DNA from: an uncultured Aquificaceae bacterium | GTDB taxonomy: Bacteria > Aquificota > Aquificia > Aquificales > Aquificaceae | Length of the DNA stretch: 8,365 nt | NCBI GenBank assembly: GCA_938002625.1 | Contig: CALLAD010000085.1 | Location: 1-8,365, forward strand | Reading direction: 5' to 3' | In this document: piece by piece, positions 1 through 6,025 of the stretch | Position numbering within the stretch: position 1 is the stretch's first letter | Layout of the letters: every line of letters begins with the position of its first letter | The notes under the pieces: model-generated | Seen by the model: only the letters and a program-made list of their open reading frames with translations | Database searches by the model: none | What the model was told of the DNA's origin: nothing | Program-made: the position numbers and the translations under genes

Positions 1-124
1 ACTGGCTGCGGAGATATTACTCGGTTTAAAGGAAAGGCAAGCATCTGCCATACTTGAGGCTATGGATCCCCAAAAGGCAGCGGAGGTAGCTCGTATAATA
101 ATGGAAAGAAGACAGAAAAGATAA
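1..124 (+). CDS. C-terminal end of a MotE/MgtE-N-domain-like protein (partial)
   Basis: An open frame (codons from base 2) enters from the left edge and stops at TAA 122-124, giving 40 visible residues. They contain the pattern LKERQASAILEAMDPQKAAE followed by a basic tail ending RRQKR. Short helical repeats with 'A-x-IL-x-x-M-x-P-x-x-AAE' are typical of the MgtE N-terminal domain superfamily, as found in MotE/YlxF-type flagellar chaperones and in the cytosolic part of MgtE magnesium transporters. Ending directly after the repeat, with no membrane segments, fits a MotE-like soluble or single-pass protein better than a full MgtE transporter. That is inference from 40 residues. The next gene starts 74 bases downstream behind its own promoter, so this gene probably belongs to a different transcription unit. 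The start and full length lie outside the window. Confidence 0.6.
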   Translation, partial: LAAEILLGLKERQASAILEAMDPQKAAEVARIIMERRQKR

Positions 125-125
125 A

Positions 126-149
126 CTTATAAGACTATAAGAATTTTTT
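126..149 (+). terminator. possible weak terminator after the partial gene
   Basis: CTTATA (126-131) and TATAAG (136-141) are perfect inverted repeats with a 4-base loop, followed by six T at 144-149. Position and T tract suit an intrinsic terminator of the upstream gene, but the stem is only 6 pairs and entirely A/T-rich apart from one G-C pair. It would be unstable at high growth temperature, so the call is tentative. Confidence 0.3.
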
Positions 150-172
150 AAAAACTCTCAAAAATGTGGGAA

Positions 173-178
173 TATAAT
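173..178 (+). promoter_or_regulatory. -10 box for the radical SAM/FUN14 unit
   Basis: A perfect TATAAT lies at 173-178, 20 bases before the ATG at 199. A start of transcription near 184-186 would give a leader of about 14 bases that still contains the Shine-Dalgarno. No good TTGACA-like -35 is visible at 16-18 bases upstream, where the sequence is an A/T run (144-154). The box is seen directly; its use is inferred. Confidence 0.5.
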
Positions 179-186
179 AAGCTACT

Positions 187-193
187 GGAGGTG
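187..193 (+). promoter_or_regulatory. Shine-Dalgarno of the radical SAM gene
   Basis: GGAGGTG at 187-193 lies 5 bases before the ATG at 199. It is a near-perfect anti-16S match and fixes the start codon. Confidence 0.8.
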
Positions 194-198
194 TTAAG

Positions 199-1314
199 AT
201 GGATAGACTTGTTCTTGAAAGACTAACAGAGCAAAAGGAAAGCCCTGAGTACCTTCAGATAAGCATGGCAGCAGCCATGACCCTTGGCATAGTGCCTGGG
301 CAATTTTATAGGAATGCAAGGCTTAGCTGTATAAATACCCTTCTAACCTATCCCTCTGGATGTCATGCTACCTGTGCCTATTGCGGTCTTCAGAAGGCGA
401 GGGATATGGAGTATTCTAAAAAGAACTTTATAAGGGTAGAGTGGCCTACGGTAAAGCTTGATGAAATAATAGAGAGAACAAAGGCAGTAGGGCATGTAGA
501 GAGGTTATGCATAGCCCAAATAACCCACCCAAAAGCTATAAGGGATACCAAGTATGTGCTAAAAAGGGTAATTTCCGAGCTTGGAGATAAAATCTTTGTT
601 TCCCTTCTTATAAACGCCACGGGTACAACCTACGAGGATATAGAGGATTACAAAAAGCTTGGTGCCGATACGGTAACCGTTGCCATAGACTGCGGATCAA
701 AGGAAGTTTTTGAAAAATTAAGGGGAAAACCTATGAACAGCCCCCACAAGTGGGAAACCTTCTGGCAAGTGCTTGAGTGGGCATGCCACGTTATGGGAGA
801 TGGATACGCAGGCTGCCATCTTGTGGTAGGTCTTGGAGAAAGTGAACAAGAGATGATAGAGACCATACAAAGGGTAAGGGATATGGGAGCAAGAACTCAT
901 CTATTTTCCTTCTGGCCAGAGGAGGGTTCTATGATGGAAAGGGAAAAACCATGCCCAGCGCCACAGTATAGAAGGGTGCAATTTGCAAGGTATCTAATAG
1001 ACAACGGGCTATCAAGGTACGAGGACATGAAATTTAACGAAAAGGGTCAGGTAATAGATTTTGGCATAGATAAGGACACCTTTGAAGAAATCTTTTGGAG
1101 CGGAAGACCCTTTATGACTTCTGGGTGCAGGGGCAAAACTCAAGAGGTGGCATGCAACAGACCCTTTGGAGATAGCTCCGTAAAGGATATAAGAAGCTAT
1201 CCCTTTAAACCCAATAAATCGGACTTACAGAAAATAAGGAAACAGCTCTTTGACTACGAAATGAAAAACAACTACCCAGATATCCTAAATCCGAGTATAT
1301 TTAGATATCAATGA
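199..1314 (+). CDS. BioB-like radical SAM protein, probable LipS2-type lipoyl synthase
   Basis: A 371-residue radical SAM enzyme. The cluster motif C-x3-C-x2-C is Cys55, Cys59, Cys62 (CHATCAYC), which binds the [4Fe-4S] cluster that cleaves S-adenosylmethionine. A Gly-rich strand GLGES (211-215) fits the SAM-binding part of the barrel. The protein resembles the 'biotin synthase-related' proteins rather than true BioB or LipA: it lacks the LipA N-terminal Cys motif and the C-terminal RSSY. It has extra cysteines at 44 and, near the C-terminus, at 310 and 319 (SGCRG...VACNRP) that could hold an auxiliary cluster. In that family LipS1 and LipS2 together insert the two sulfurs into octanoylated proteins to make lipoyl groups, and the pair is known from archaea and from bacteria with sHdr sulfur oxidation. 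I recognise the LipS2-like layout from memory, not by search; a different BioB-like reaction is possible. The enzyme should be cytosolic. It overlaps the next gene by ATGA. No lipS1, ligase or carrier-protein gene is in view. Confidence 0.65.
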   Translation: MDRLVLERLTEQKESPEYLQISMAAAMTLGIVPGQFYRNARLSCINTLLTYPSGCHATCAYCGLQKARDMEYSKKNFIRVEWPTVKLDEIIERTKAVGHVERLCIAQITHPKAIRDTKYVLKRVISELGDKIFVSLLINATGTTYEDIEDYKKLGADTVTVAIDCGSKEVFEKLRGKPMNSPHKWETFWQVLEWACHVMGDGYAGCHLVVGLGESEQEMIETIQRVRDMGARTHLFSFWPEEGSMMEREKPCPAPQYRRVQFARYLIDNGLSRYEDMKFNEKGQVIDFGIDKDTFEEIFWSGRPFMTSGCRGKTQEVACNRPFGDSSVKDIRSYPFKPNKSDLQKIRKQLFDYEMKNNYPDILNPSIFRYQ

Positions 1315-1598
1315 GTTGGGATTTCCTCTTGGATATGGGATATGCTGGATTTGCTGGCTTTGTTGTTGGCTTTGCCATAAGGCGGGTGCTAAACTTTTTT
1401 ATGCTCCTTATGGGCTTATATATCATATCCCTTATGTGGCTTTCCAGTAAGGGGATAATACAGGTAAACTGGGAAAATCTCTTTGCCCTTTCTAAGGGCA
1501 TGTTAGAAGGTTTTGGAGCCTTTGTGCATGGTCTAATAAGAAAGCTTGCTTTTGCTGGTAGCTTTGCGGCGGGCTTTGCCGTTGGATTTAGAACTTGA
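1311..1598 (+). CDS. FUN14-family small membrane protein
   Basis: A 95-residue hydrophobic protein with the FUN14 layout: a Gly-rich first membrane segment (about 10-24, GFAGFVVGFAIRR), a second segment (about 28-45), the family's conserved 'GxI-x-VNW' stretch after it (GIIQVNWENL, 48-57), an amphipathic middle, and a last Gly/Ala-rich segment ending GFAVGFRT (about 79-95). FUN14 proteins are best known from mitochondria (FUNDC1), but short versions of about 100 residues are common in bacteria and archaea, where their role is unknown. The protein should sit in the inner membrane. Its ATG overlaps the stop of the radical SAM gene (ATGA, 1311-1314) and has no clear Shine-Dalgarno, so translation is probably by re-initiation from the upstream gene. 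The coupling suggests co-expression; it does not prove a joint function. Confidence 0.75.
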   Translation: MSWDFLLDMGYAGFAGFVVGFAIRRVLNFFMLLMGLYIISLMWLSSKGIIQVNWENLFALSKGMLEGFGAFVHGLIRKLAFAGSFAAGFAVGFRT

Positions 1599-1611
1599 AA
1601 AGGAAATAATT

Positions 1612-1635
1612 AAGGGGGCAATGCCCCCCTTTTTT
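1612..1635. terminator. hairpin terminator between convergent genes
   Basis: GGGGGC (1614-1619) pairs with GCCCCC (1623-1628) around a 3-base loop AAT. With C1629 bulged the stem can extend by A1612-A1613 against T1630-T1631. Six T follow at 1630-1635, making a good intrinsic terminator for the radical SAM/FUN14 unit. On the minus strand the same hairpin follows the dnaE stop with only a broken T tract (TTAATTATTT), so it may serve both genes. The T tract overlaps the last base pairs of dnaE. Confidence 0.8.
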
Positions 1636-4600
1636 AAGAAACCTCCAGCCTTATACCCATTCTCTCAAGCTCTTCTTTAAACTTTAATACTTCCATCCCT
1701 ACCCTTATTCTTGGGTCTGCATGAAGTAAAGTCCTATATCCGTTTATTCTAAGGTCAAGAATTAGCTCCTTACCTTCATCCTCCCTGCATTCTTCTATTA
1801 TGGCCTTTAACCTCTCTAAGACTTGATCATCCAATTCTTTCAAAAATACCAATCTTATACTCATGTTTTCGCTCCTTAAGAACTCTTCTGGTGTATATGC
1901 TTCTTTAAGTAAAAGCTTTATGTCTTCCGTCTCTTCATCCTTGTCCACTTCAAACCTTCCCACTATAACCTGATCCTCTTTTATTAAGTCTTTGTTTTGC
2001 TCCAGTATGTCTGGAAATACCATAACTTCTGCCATTCCTGTTTTATCCAGTAAATTGAAAAGGGCATAGGAGGATCCCTTTTGGGTCTTCTTTATTCTAA
2101 GGTCGCTTATAACTCCAGCAAAGGTGTAAATGCCATCTTCTATATCATCTATTATTTCAAGGTAAGAAACTTTATTTTTCAAAAGCTTTTCGTAAGGATC
2201 CAGCGGGTGGGAAGAAATGAAAAAGCCAAGAACTTCTTTTTCATACTTGGACTTATTGTCCTTTTCCTTTACTTCTTCCTTTTCCCCAAACAAGCCCTTC
2301 ATAAAGATGGATGAACCCTTTTCTAATCTACTTAGCATCACCGACCTTTCCTCTCCGCAAAAGTCAAAGGCTCCTGCCTTTATAAGAGCTTCAAGGGTCT
2401 TTTTGTTAACTTTCCTGTTATCTACGCTCCTTACAAAATCTCCTAAGGAAGTCCATGGTCTTTTTCTGCTTTCCACTATAATCCTTGCCGTCTCTTCCCC
2501 CACTCCCTTTATGCGTGCAAGGCCAAACCTTATGCTCTTTTTATCCTCTATTTTAAAATCAACATGGCTTTTATTAATGTCTGGTGGAAGTATTCTAAAG
2601 CCCTCCCTTTTGGCATCCTTTAAAAGGCTTATAAATTTCTTATCGCTCTTTTCCGTAGACAGCTTTACGCAATAAAATTCTTCTGGGTAGTATGCTTTTA
2701 AGTAAGCGGTCCAGTAAGAAAGGTAGCCATAAGCCACCGAGTGAGATTTATTAAAGGAATAACTCGCGAACTTTTCTATGTCTTGCCAAAGGTCCTCTAT
2801 CTTTTTCTGGTCATAGCCCCTTTCCACTGCACCTTTTATGAATTTTTCCTTCATCTGCGCCATAAGGTCTGCCTTTTTCTTTCCTATGGCTTTACGAAGG
2901 GTATCGGCTTCTCCAGGTGTAAAGCCTGCAAGCACCTGACTTGCTTTCATTATTTGCTCTTGGTATACCCATACGCCGTAGGTTTCCCTTAGTATGGGCT
3001 CAAGTTCTGGAAAAGGATATTCTATAGGCTCTTTTCCGTGCTTTCTGTTTATGTAGCTATCCACAAGACCGCTCTTTAGTGGCCCAGGCCTATAAAGGGC
3101 AAGCACTGCTACTATATCATCAAAGCTATCGGGCTCTAACCTTTTGAGGAGGTTTTTCATGCCTAAGCTTTCAAGCTGGAAAACTCCTGTAGTATTTCCT
3201 TCCCTTAAGAGCTCATAAACTTTTTCATCGTCAAGGGGAATTCTAAGAAGGTCTATATCTACACCATGTCTTTCTTTTACCATTTCCCTTATTTTTTGTA
3301 TTTCAGTAAGGGTTTTTAGACCCAAGAAGTCCATCTTTATAAAGCCCATTTCCTCAAGCTTTACCATATCAAACTGGGTTGCTGGTGTAGCTTCCTTATC
3401 GTAGTAAAGGGGTAGAAGGTCTTCCAAGGCTTTTGGTGCTATAACTACTCCAGCAGCATGCAAAGATGTATGTCTTGTAAGACCTTCAAGCTTTAAAGCG
3501 ATCTCCACAAGGCTTTTAATCTCTGGGCTTTCTTCACAAAGCTTGCGAAATTTCCCTACCTTCTCCTCTATATCTACTCTATGCCTTCCATACTTTTCAA
3601 GGAGCTCTTCTATGGGTACCAAGTACATTTCCTCAAGGTTAAGCCATGTACCCTGTACATCCCCTTGGGGTATAAGCTTGGCCAAGGTATCCGCCCTTTG
3701 ATAGGGTATTCCGAGGGCTCTTGCCGTGTCCCTTAGGGTTTGCCTCGCCTTCATCACGTTATAGGTGATTATCTGGGCTACCTTTTCCGCTCCATACTTT
3801 TCCTTTACATACTCTATAACTCTGTCCCTGTTTTCCATGCAGAAGTCTACGTCTATATCGGGCATGGATATTCTTTCTGGGTTTAGAAATCTTTCAAACA
3901 AAAGCCCATGTTTTATAGGGTCTACGTCAGTTATTCCAAGGGCAAAGGCAAGCAAAGAACCAGCCGCAGAACCTCTACCTGGCCCCACGGGAATTCCTTG
4001 GGATTTTGCCCAGTTTATAAAGTCCTGCACTATAAGGAAATAACCCTCAAAGCCCATATTGGAAACCACATCAAGCTCAAACTCTAACCTTTCCCAGTAT
4101 TCTTTTGTATCCTTTGCCAAACCTTGCTGTATTCTTTGCTTTAGTCCCTTTATGGAAAGCTCCCTTAAAAAGTCTTTAAGGCTTGAGCCTTCTGTGGGAA
4201 AGTGGGGCATTAGGTAGCCTTCAGATTCCAAAAGTTGAAAGCTTTCTGCCGTCTTTTCCATAACTTCAAGGGTGTTAAGTAAAGCCTTTTCCCACCCTTC
4301 AAACTTACCTTTAAACTTTTCCCAAACTTCCTCTGGGCTGGCAAAGTGTAAGCCTTCGTTTACACACTTTAAACTATTGCTCTGTTGAATTTCCAAAAGG
4401 GTCTTTTTCATCTGTATAGCCATAAGAACTTGATGGGCAAGCCTATCCTCTGGCATCAAATAGTGGGAATCGTTGGTGGCAACAAGTTTAACTCTAAGCC
4501 TTTTGGCAATATCTATAAGAACCCTGTTAGCCCTTTCTTGCTCTGGTAGGGAATTAGACTGGATTTCCAGATAAAGGTCATCTCCAAAGAGATCAAGGAA

Positions 4601-5101
4601 TTTTTTAACCCATTCTTCTGCCTTTTCTTCCTCTCCAATGCTTGCGTAATAGGTGGGCACACCCTTTAGGCATGCGGTTATGGCTATAAGACCCTCGCTG
4701 TAATTACTTAAAAGCTCATAATCTATACGAGGCTTGTAATAAAAGCCCTCTTTATAGGAAAGGGTGGATAGCTTCATAAGATTTTTCAAGCCCTTGTCAT
4801 TCTTTGCTATAAGTATCAGATGGTGGTTGTATCTATCCGTTATGTTATCCTCCGTGGCTTTACCTTTACGATCAAGGCGGGATCCAGTGGTAAAGTAAGC
4901 TTCCATACCCAAGATGGGCTTTATTCCGGCCTTTTTCATTTCTTTATAGAAATCAAGAATGCCAAACAGGTTGCCATGGTCTGTTATTGCTACTCCCTTG
5001 TAACCAAGCTCCGATGCCCTTTTTACCAAATCCTTAATCTTTATGGCACCATCAAGGAGAGAGTACTGAGTATGAAGGTGTAAATGGACAAAGTCCCTCA
5101 T
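1634..5101 (-). CDS. dnaE: DNA polymerase III alpha subunit
   Basis: The replicative polymerase of the C family, 1155 residues, full length (E. coli DnaE has 1160). Order of domains: PHP domain (about 1-280), starting HLHLHTQYSLLDG at 6-18; palm with PVGPGRGSAAG (371-381) and the catalytic PDIDVDF (414-420), Asp415 and Asp417; third catalytic Asp591 in KMDFLGLKTLT; fingers with YRPGPL (670-675), the YQEQIM stretch (713-718) and SFNKSHSVAYG (782-792); helix-hairpin-helix GLARIKGVGEETA (860-872); a degenerate clamp-binding segment MKGLF (934-938); OB fold (about 990-1070); and a C-terminal tau-binding region. The PHP metal ligands lost in E. coli appear to be kept (His6, His8, Asp41/His42, Glu67, His93, Cys144, Asp211, His213), so a Zn-dependent 3'-5' exonuclease is possible. 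The start at 5101 is set by the PHP motif 6 residues in and a short Shine-Dalgarno CTAAGG (5106-5111). It lies 105 bases downstream of the ODP gene on the same strand and converges on the FUN14 gene. Confidence 0.97.
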   Translation of the reverse strand: MRDFVHLHLHTQYSLLDGAIKIKDLVKRASELGYKGVAITDHGNLFGILDFYKEMKKAGIKPILGMEAYFTTGSRLDRKGKATEDNITDRYNHHLILIAKNDKGLKNLMKLSTLSYKEGFYYKPRIDYELLSNYSEGLIAITACLKGVPTYYASIGEEEKAEEWVKKFLDLFGDDLYLEIQSNSLPEQERANRVLIDIAKRLRVKLVATNDSHYLMPEDRLAHQVLMAIQMKKTLLEIQQSNSLKCVNEGLHFASPEEVWEKFKGKFEGWEKALLNTLEVMEKTAESFQLLESEGYLMPHFPTEGSSLKDFLRELSIKGLKQRIQQGLAKDTKEYWERLEFELDVVSNMGFEGYFLIVQDFINWAKSQGIPVGPGRGSAAGSLLAFALGITDVDPIKHGLLFERFLNPERISMPDIDVDFCMENRDRVIEYVKEKYGAEKVAQIITYNVMKARQTLRDTARALGIPYQRADTLAKLIPQGDVQGTWLNLEEMYLVPIEELLEKYGRHRVDIEEKVGKFRKLCEESPEIKSLVEIALKLEGLTRHTSLHAAGVVIAPKALEDLLPLYYDKEATPATQFDMVKLEEMGFIKMDFLGLKTLTEIQKIREMVKERHGVDIDLLRIPLDDEKVYELLREGNTTGVFQLESLGMKNLLKRLEPDSFDDIVAVLALYRPGPLKSGLVDSYINRKHGKEPIEYPFPELEPILRETYGVWVYQEQIMKASQVLAGFTPGEADTLRKAIGKKKADLMAQMKEKFIKGAVERGYDQKKIEDLWQDIEKFASYSFNKSHSVAYGYLSYWTAYLKAYYPEEFYCVKLSTEKSDKKFISLLKDAKREGFRILPPDINKSHVDFKIEDKKSIRFGLARIKGVGEETARIIVESRKRPWTSLGDFVRSVDNRKVNKKTLEALIKAGAFDFCGEERSVMLSRLEKGSSIFMKGLFGEKEEVKEKDNKSKYEKEVLGFFISSHPLDPYEKLLKNKVSYLEIIDDIEDGIYTFAGVISDLRIKKTQKGSSYALFNLLDKTGMAEVMVFPDILEQNKDLIKEDQVIVGRFEVDKDEETEDIKLLLKEAYTPEEFLRSENMSIRLVFLKELDDQVLERLKAIIEECREDEGKELILDLRINGYRTLLHADPRIRVGMEVLKFKEELERMGIRLEVS

Positions 5102-5127
5102 TTTACCTTAGCATAAAAGAAAAGAAT

Positions 5128-5144
5128 AAAAAAGGCAAAGCCTT
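5128..5144 (-). terminator. possible intrinsic terminator between the ODP gene and dnaE
   Basis: Read on the minus strand, AAGGC (5144-5140), loop TTT, GCCTT (5136-5132) form a 5-pair hairpin continued by a T run (A run at 5128-5133 on the plus strand). This would end the ODP transcript before dnaE. The stem is short, so read-through into dnaE is likely at high temperature. The remaining bases of the 105-base gap show no promoter I trust. Confidence 0.4.
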
Positions 5145-5206
5145 AAGGAATGGAAATTTAAAGCTTTTTTCTGCCCTTACCTAAGATACGGCCATTACGT
5201 ATTTTT

Positions 5207-5968
5207 TTATCCTTGGGGTACTCTATAAAAGTCCTGCGTTAAAAGATCTACGCCAACTTCAAGGTTTTCCACCCACTCTATAAACCTGTTTACCATATCC
5301 TTTCCTTTGAATATGGCTCCGTGTTGTGGAACTATCATTTCAATATCCAACTGCCTTACCATGTTTGCCCAAAACCTAAGAACCTTATTGCTTACCATAT
5401 ATCTTCTGTGAAAGCCTTCCATGTACTTTATGTGCTTATCAAAGTCCTCAACAAAGAAGTAGTCCTGACCTAAGGAGGCTCCAAGGTCTCCAGAAAATAG
5501 GATTTTGGAGCATGGGTCGTAAACTTGGAAGTTGCCTTCTGAGTGTAAAAAGTGAGCGGGAAGTATATAGATTTTACAATCCTCGCCAAGGGTAATAACA
5601 GTGCCATTGTCGTATATGGGCTTAATCCTACCCTCAAGCTGGGAATCCAAGCCAAAGTGAGGAAGGAATCTCATCCAAAGTTTAGAAATGTAAGCTTGGG
5701 CTTTTGTGGTCATAAGCCACCCGTTTATAGAAGCAACTATGTCTGGATCTTGATGGGATAAGAATATGTACTTTATCCGATCTGGTGGTATATACAAAGA
5801 TATTTTGGATAGAAGCTTGGAGAAAACCTTATGCCCACCTGGATCAAGAAGCATACCTTCATCTTTATGGATTATAAGCACTTGATTTGATTGTACTGCA
5901 CTTGCTGGTGTAAGTTCTTCAAAGAATACTACCTTGTGATCTTTTGATTCAAAAAGAGGCTCTCTCAT
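5207..5968 (-). CDS. ODP-type (flavodiiron-like) metallo-beta-lactamase-fold protein
   Basis: A 253-residue single-domain metallo-beta-lactamase fold of the flavodiiron/ODP branch. The metal motif is LSHQDPDIVAS (70-80): His72, Asp74, Asp76. Further ligands are expected at His142 (in PAHFLHSEGNF, 137-147), Asp161 (FSGDLG) and His216 (PQHG). The HSEGNF stretch and the acidic third residue of the HxDxD motif separate it from glyoxalase II-type hydrolases (HxHxDH). In flavodiiron proteins this domain binds two irons and reduces O2 or NO, with electrons from a flavodoxin domain. Here no flavodoxin or rubredoxin domain follows, as in ODP (oxygen-binding di-iron) proteins, which bind O2 and are linked to oxygen sensing or handling. 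Ile77 stands where flavodiiron enzymes usually carry His. No signal peptide is present, so it should be cytosolic. The start is well set by GGAGGTG 6 bases upstream. It is divergent from lysC and upstream of dnaE. The exact substrate is not known. Confidence 0.75.
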   Translation of the reverse strand: MREPLFESKDHKVVFFEELTPASAVQSNQVLIIHKDEGMLLDPGGHKVFSKLLSKISLYIPPDRIKYIFLSHQDPDIVASINGWLMTTKAQAYISKLWMRFLPHFGLDSQLEGRIKPIYDNGTVITLGEDCKIYILPAHFLHSEGNFQVYDPCSKILFSGDLGASLGQDYFFVEDFDKHIKYMEGFHRRYMVSNKVLRFWANMVRQLDIEMIVPQHGAIFKGKDMVNRFIEWVENLEVGVDLLTQDFYRVPQG

Positions 5969-5973
5969 AAGCG

Positions 5974-5980
5974 CACCTCC
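5974..5980 (-). promoter_or_regulatory. Shine-Dalgarno of the ODP gene
   Basis: On the minus strand GGAGGTG (plus 5974-5980) stands a few bases before the ATG at 5968. It is the strongest ribosome site in this divergent region and contrasts with the near absence of one for lysC on the other side. Confidence 0.75.
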
Positions 5981-5995
5981 AGCACTAAATAACTA

Positions 5996-6024
5996 AATAT
6001 AGCTTAAAATAGTAAAATAGTAAA
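5996..6024 (-). promoter_or_regulatory. candidate sigma70-type promoter of the ODP gene
   Basis: On the minus strand a -35 TTTACT (6024-6019), a 17-base spacer and a -10 TATATT (6001-5996) lie upstream of the ODP gene. Transcription would begin near 5988 and leave a leader of about 20 bases with the full Shine-Dalgarno. The -35 ends one base before the lysC start codon, so this promoter and lysC initiation physically overlap. Confidence 0.45.
6005..6020 (+). promoter_or_regulatory. tandem TAAAATAG repeat, candidate -10 region of lysC
   Basis: TAAAATAG occurs twice in direct succession (6005-6012 and 6013-6020), followed by TAAAG before the lysC ATG at 6026. The second TAAAAT (6013-6018) ends 7 bases before the A of ATG, the usual distance from a -10 box to the transcription start, so lysC mRNA could be leaderless. 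The first copy would leave a leader of roughly 8 bases. No clear -35 is seen. Confidence 0.4.
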
Positions 6025-6025
6025 G

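Noticed and set aside
2217..2675. A 152-codon plus-strand open frame inside dnaE
   Set aside because: It lies wholly antisense to conserved dnaE codons, has a Ser/Leu/Phe-rich composition typical of a shadow frame, and no recognisable motif.
3765..4043. A 92-codon plus-strand frame opposite the DnaE catalytic region
   Set aside because: It is antisense to the PDIDVDF and GPGRGSAAG coding sequence, so its openness is explained by the real gene.
5110..5138. A possible dnaE promoter on the minus strand, TTGCCT and TATGCT with 17 bases between
   Set aside because: Transcription would start so close to the ATG that the Shine-Dalgarno at 5106-5111 would be lost, and the -35 lies within the candidate hairpin.
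5178..5201. Inverted TACG...CGTA repeat downstream of the ODP gene
   Set aside because: Only four pairs and no T tract follows on either strand, so it is not supportable as a terminator or operator.
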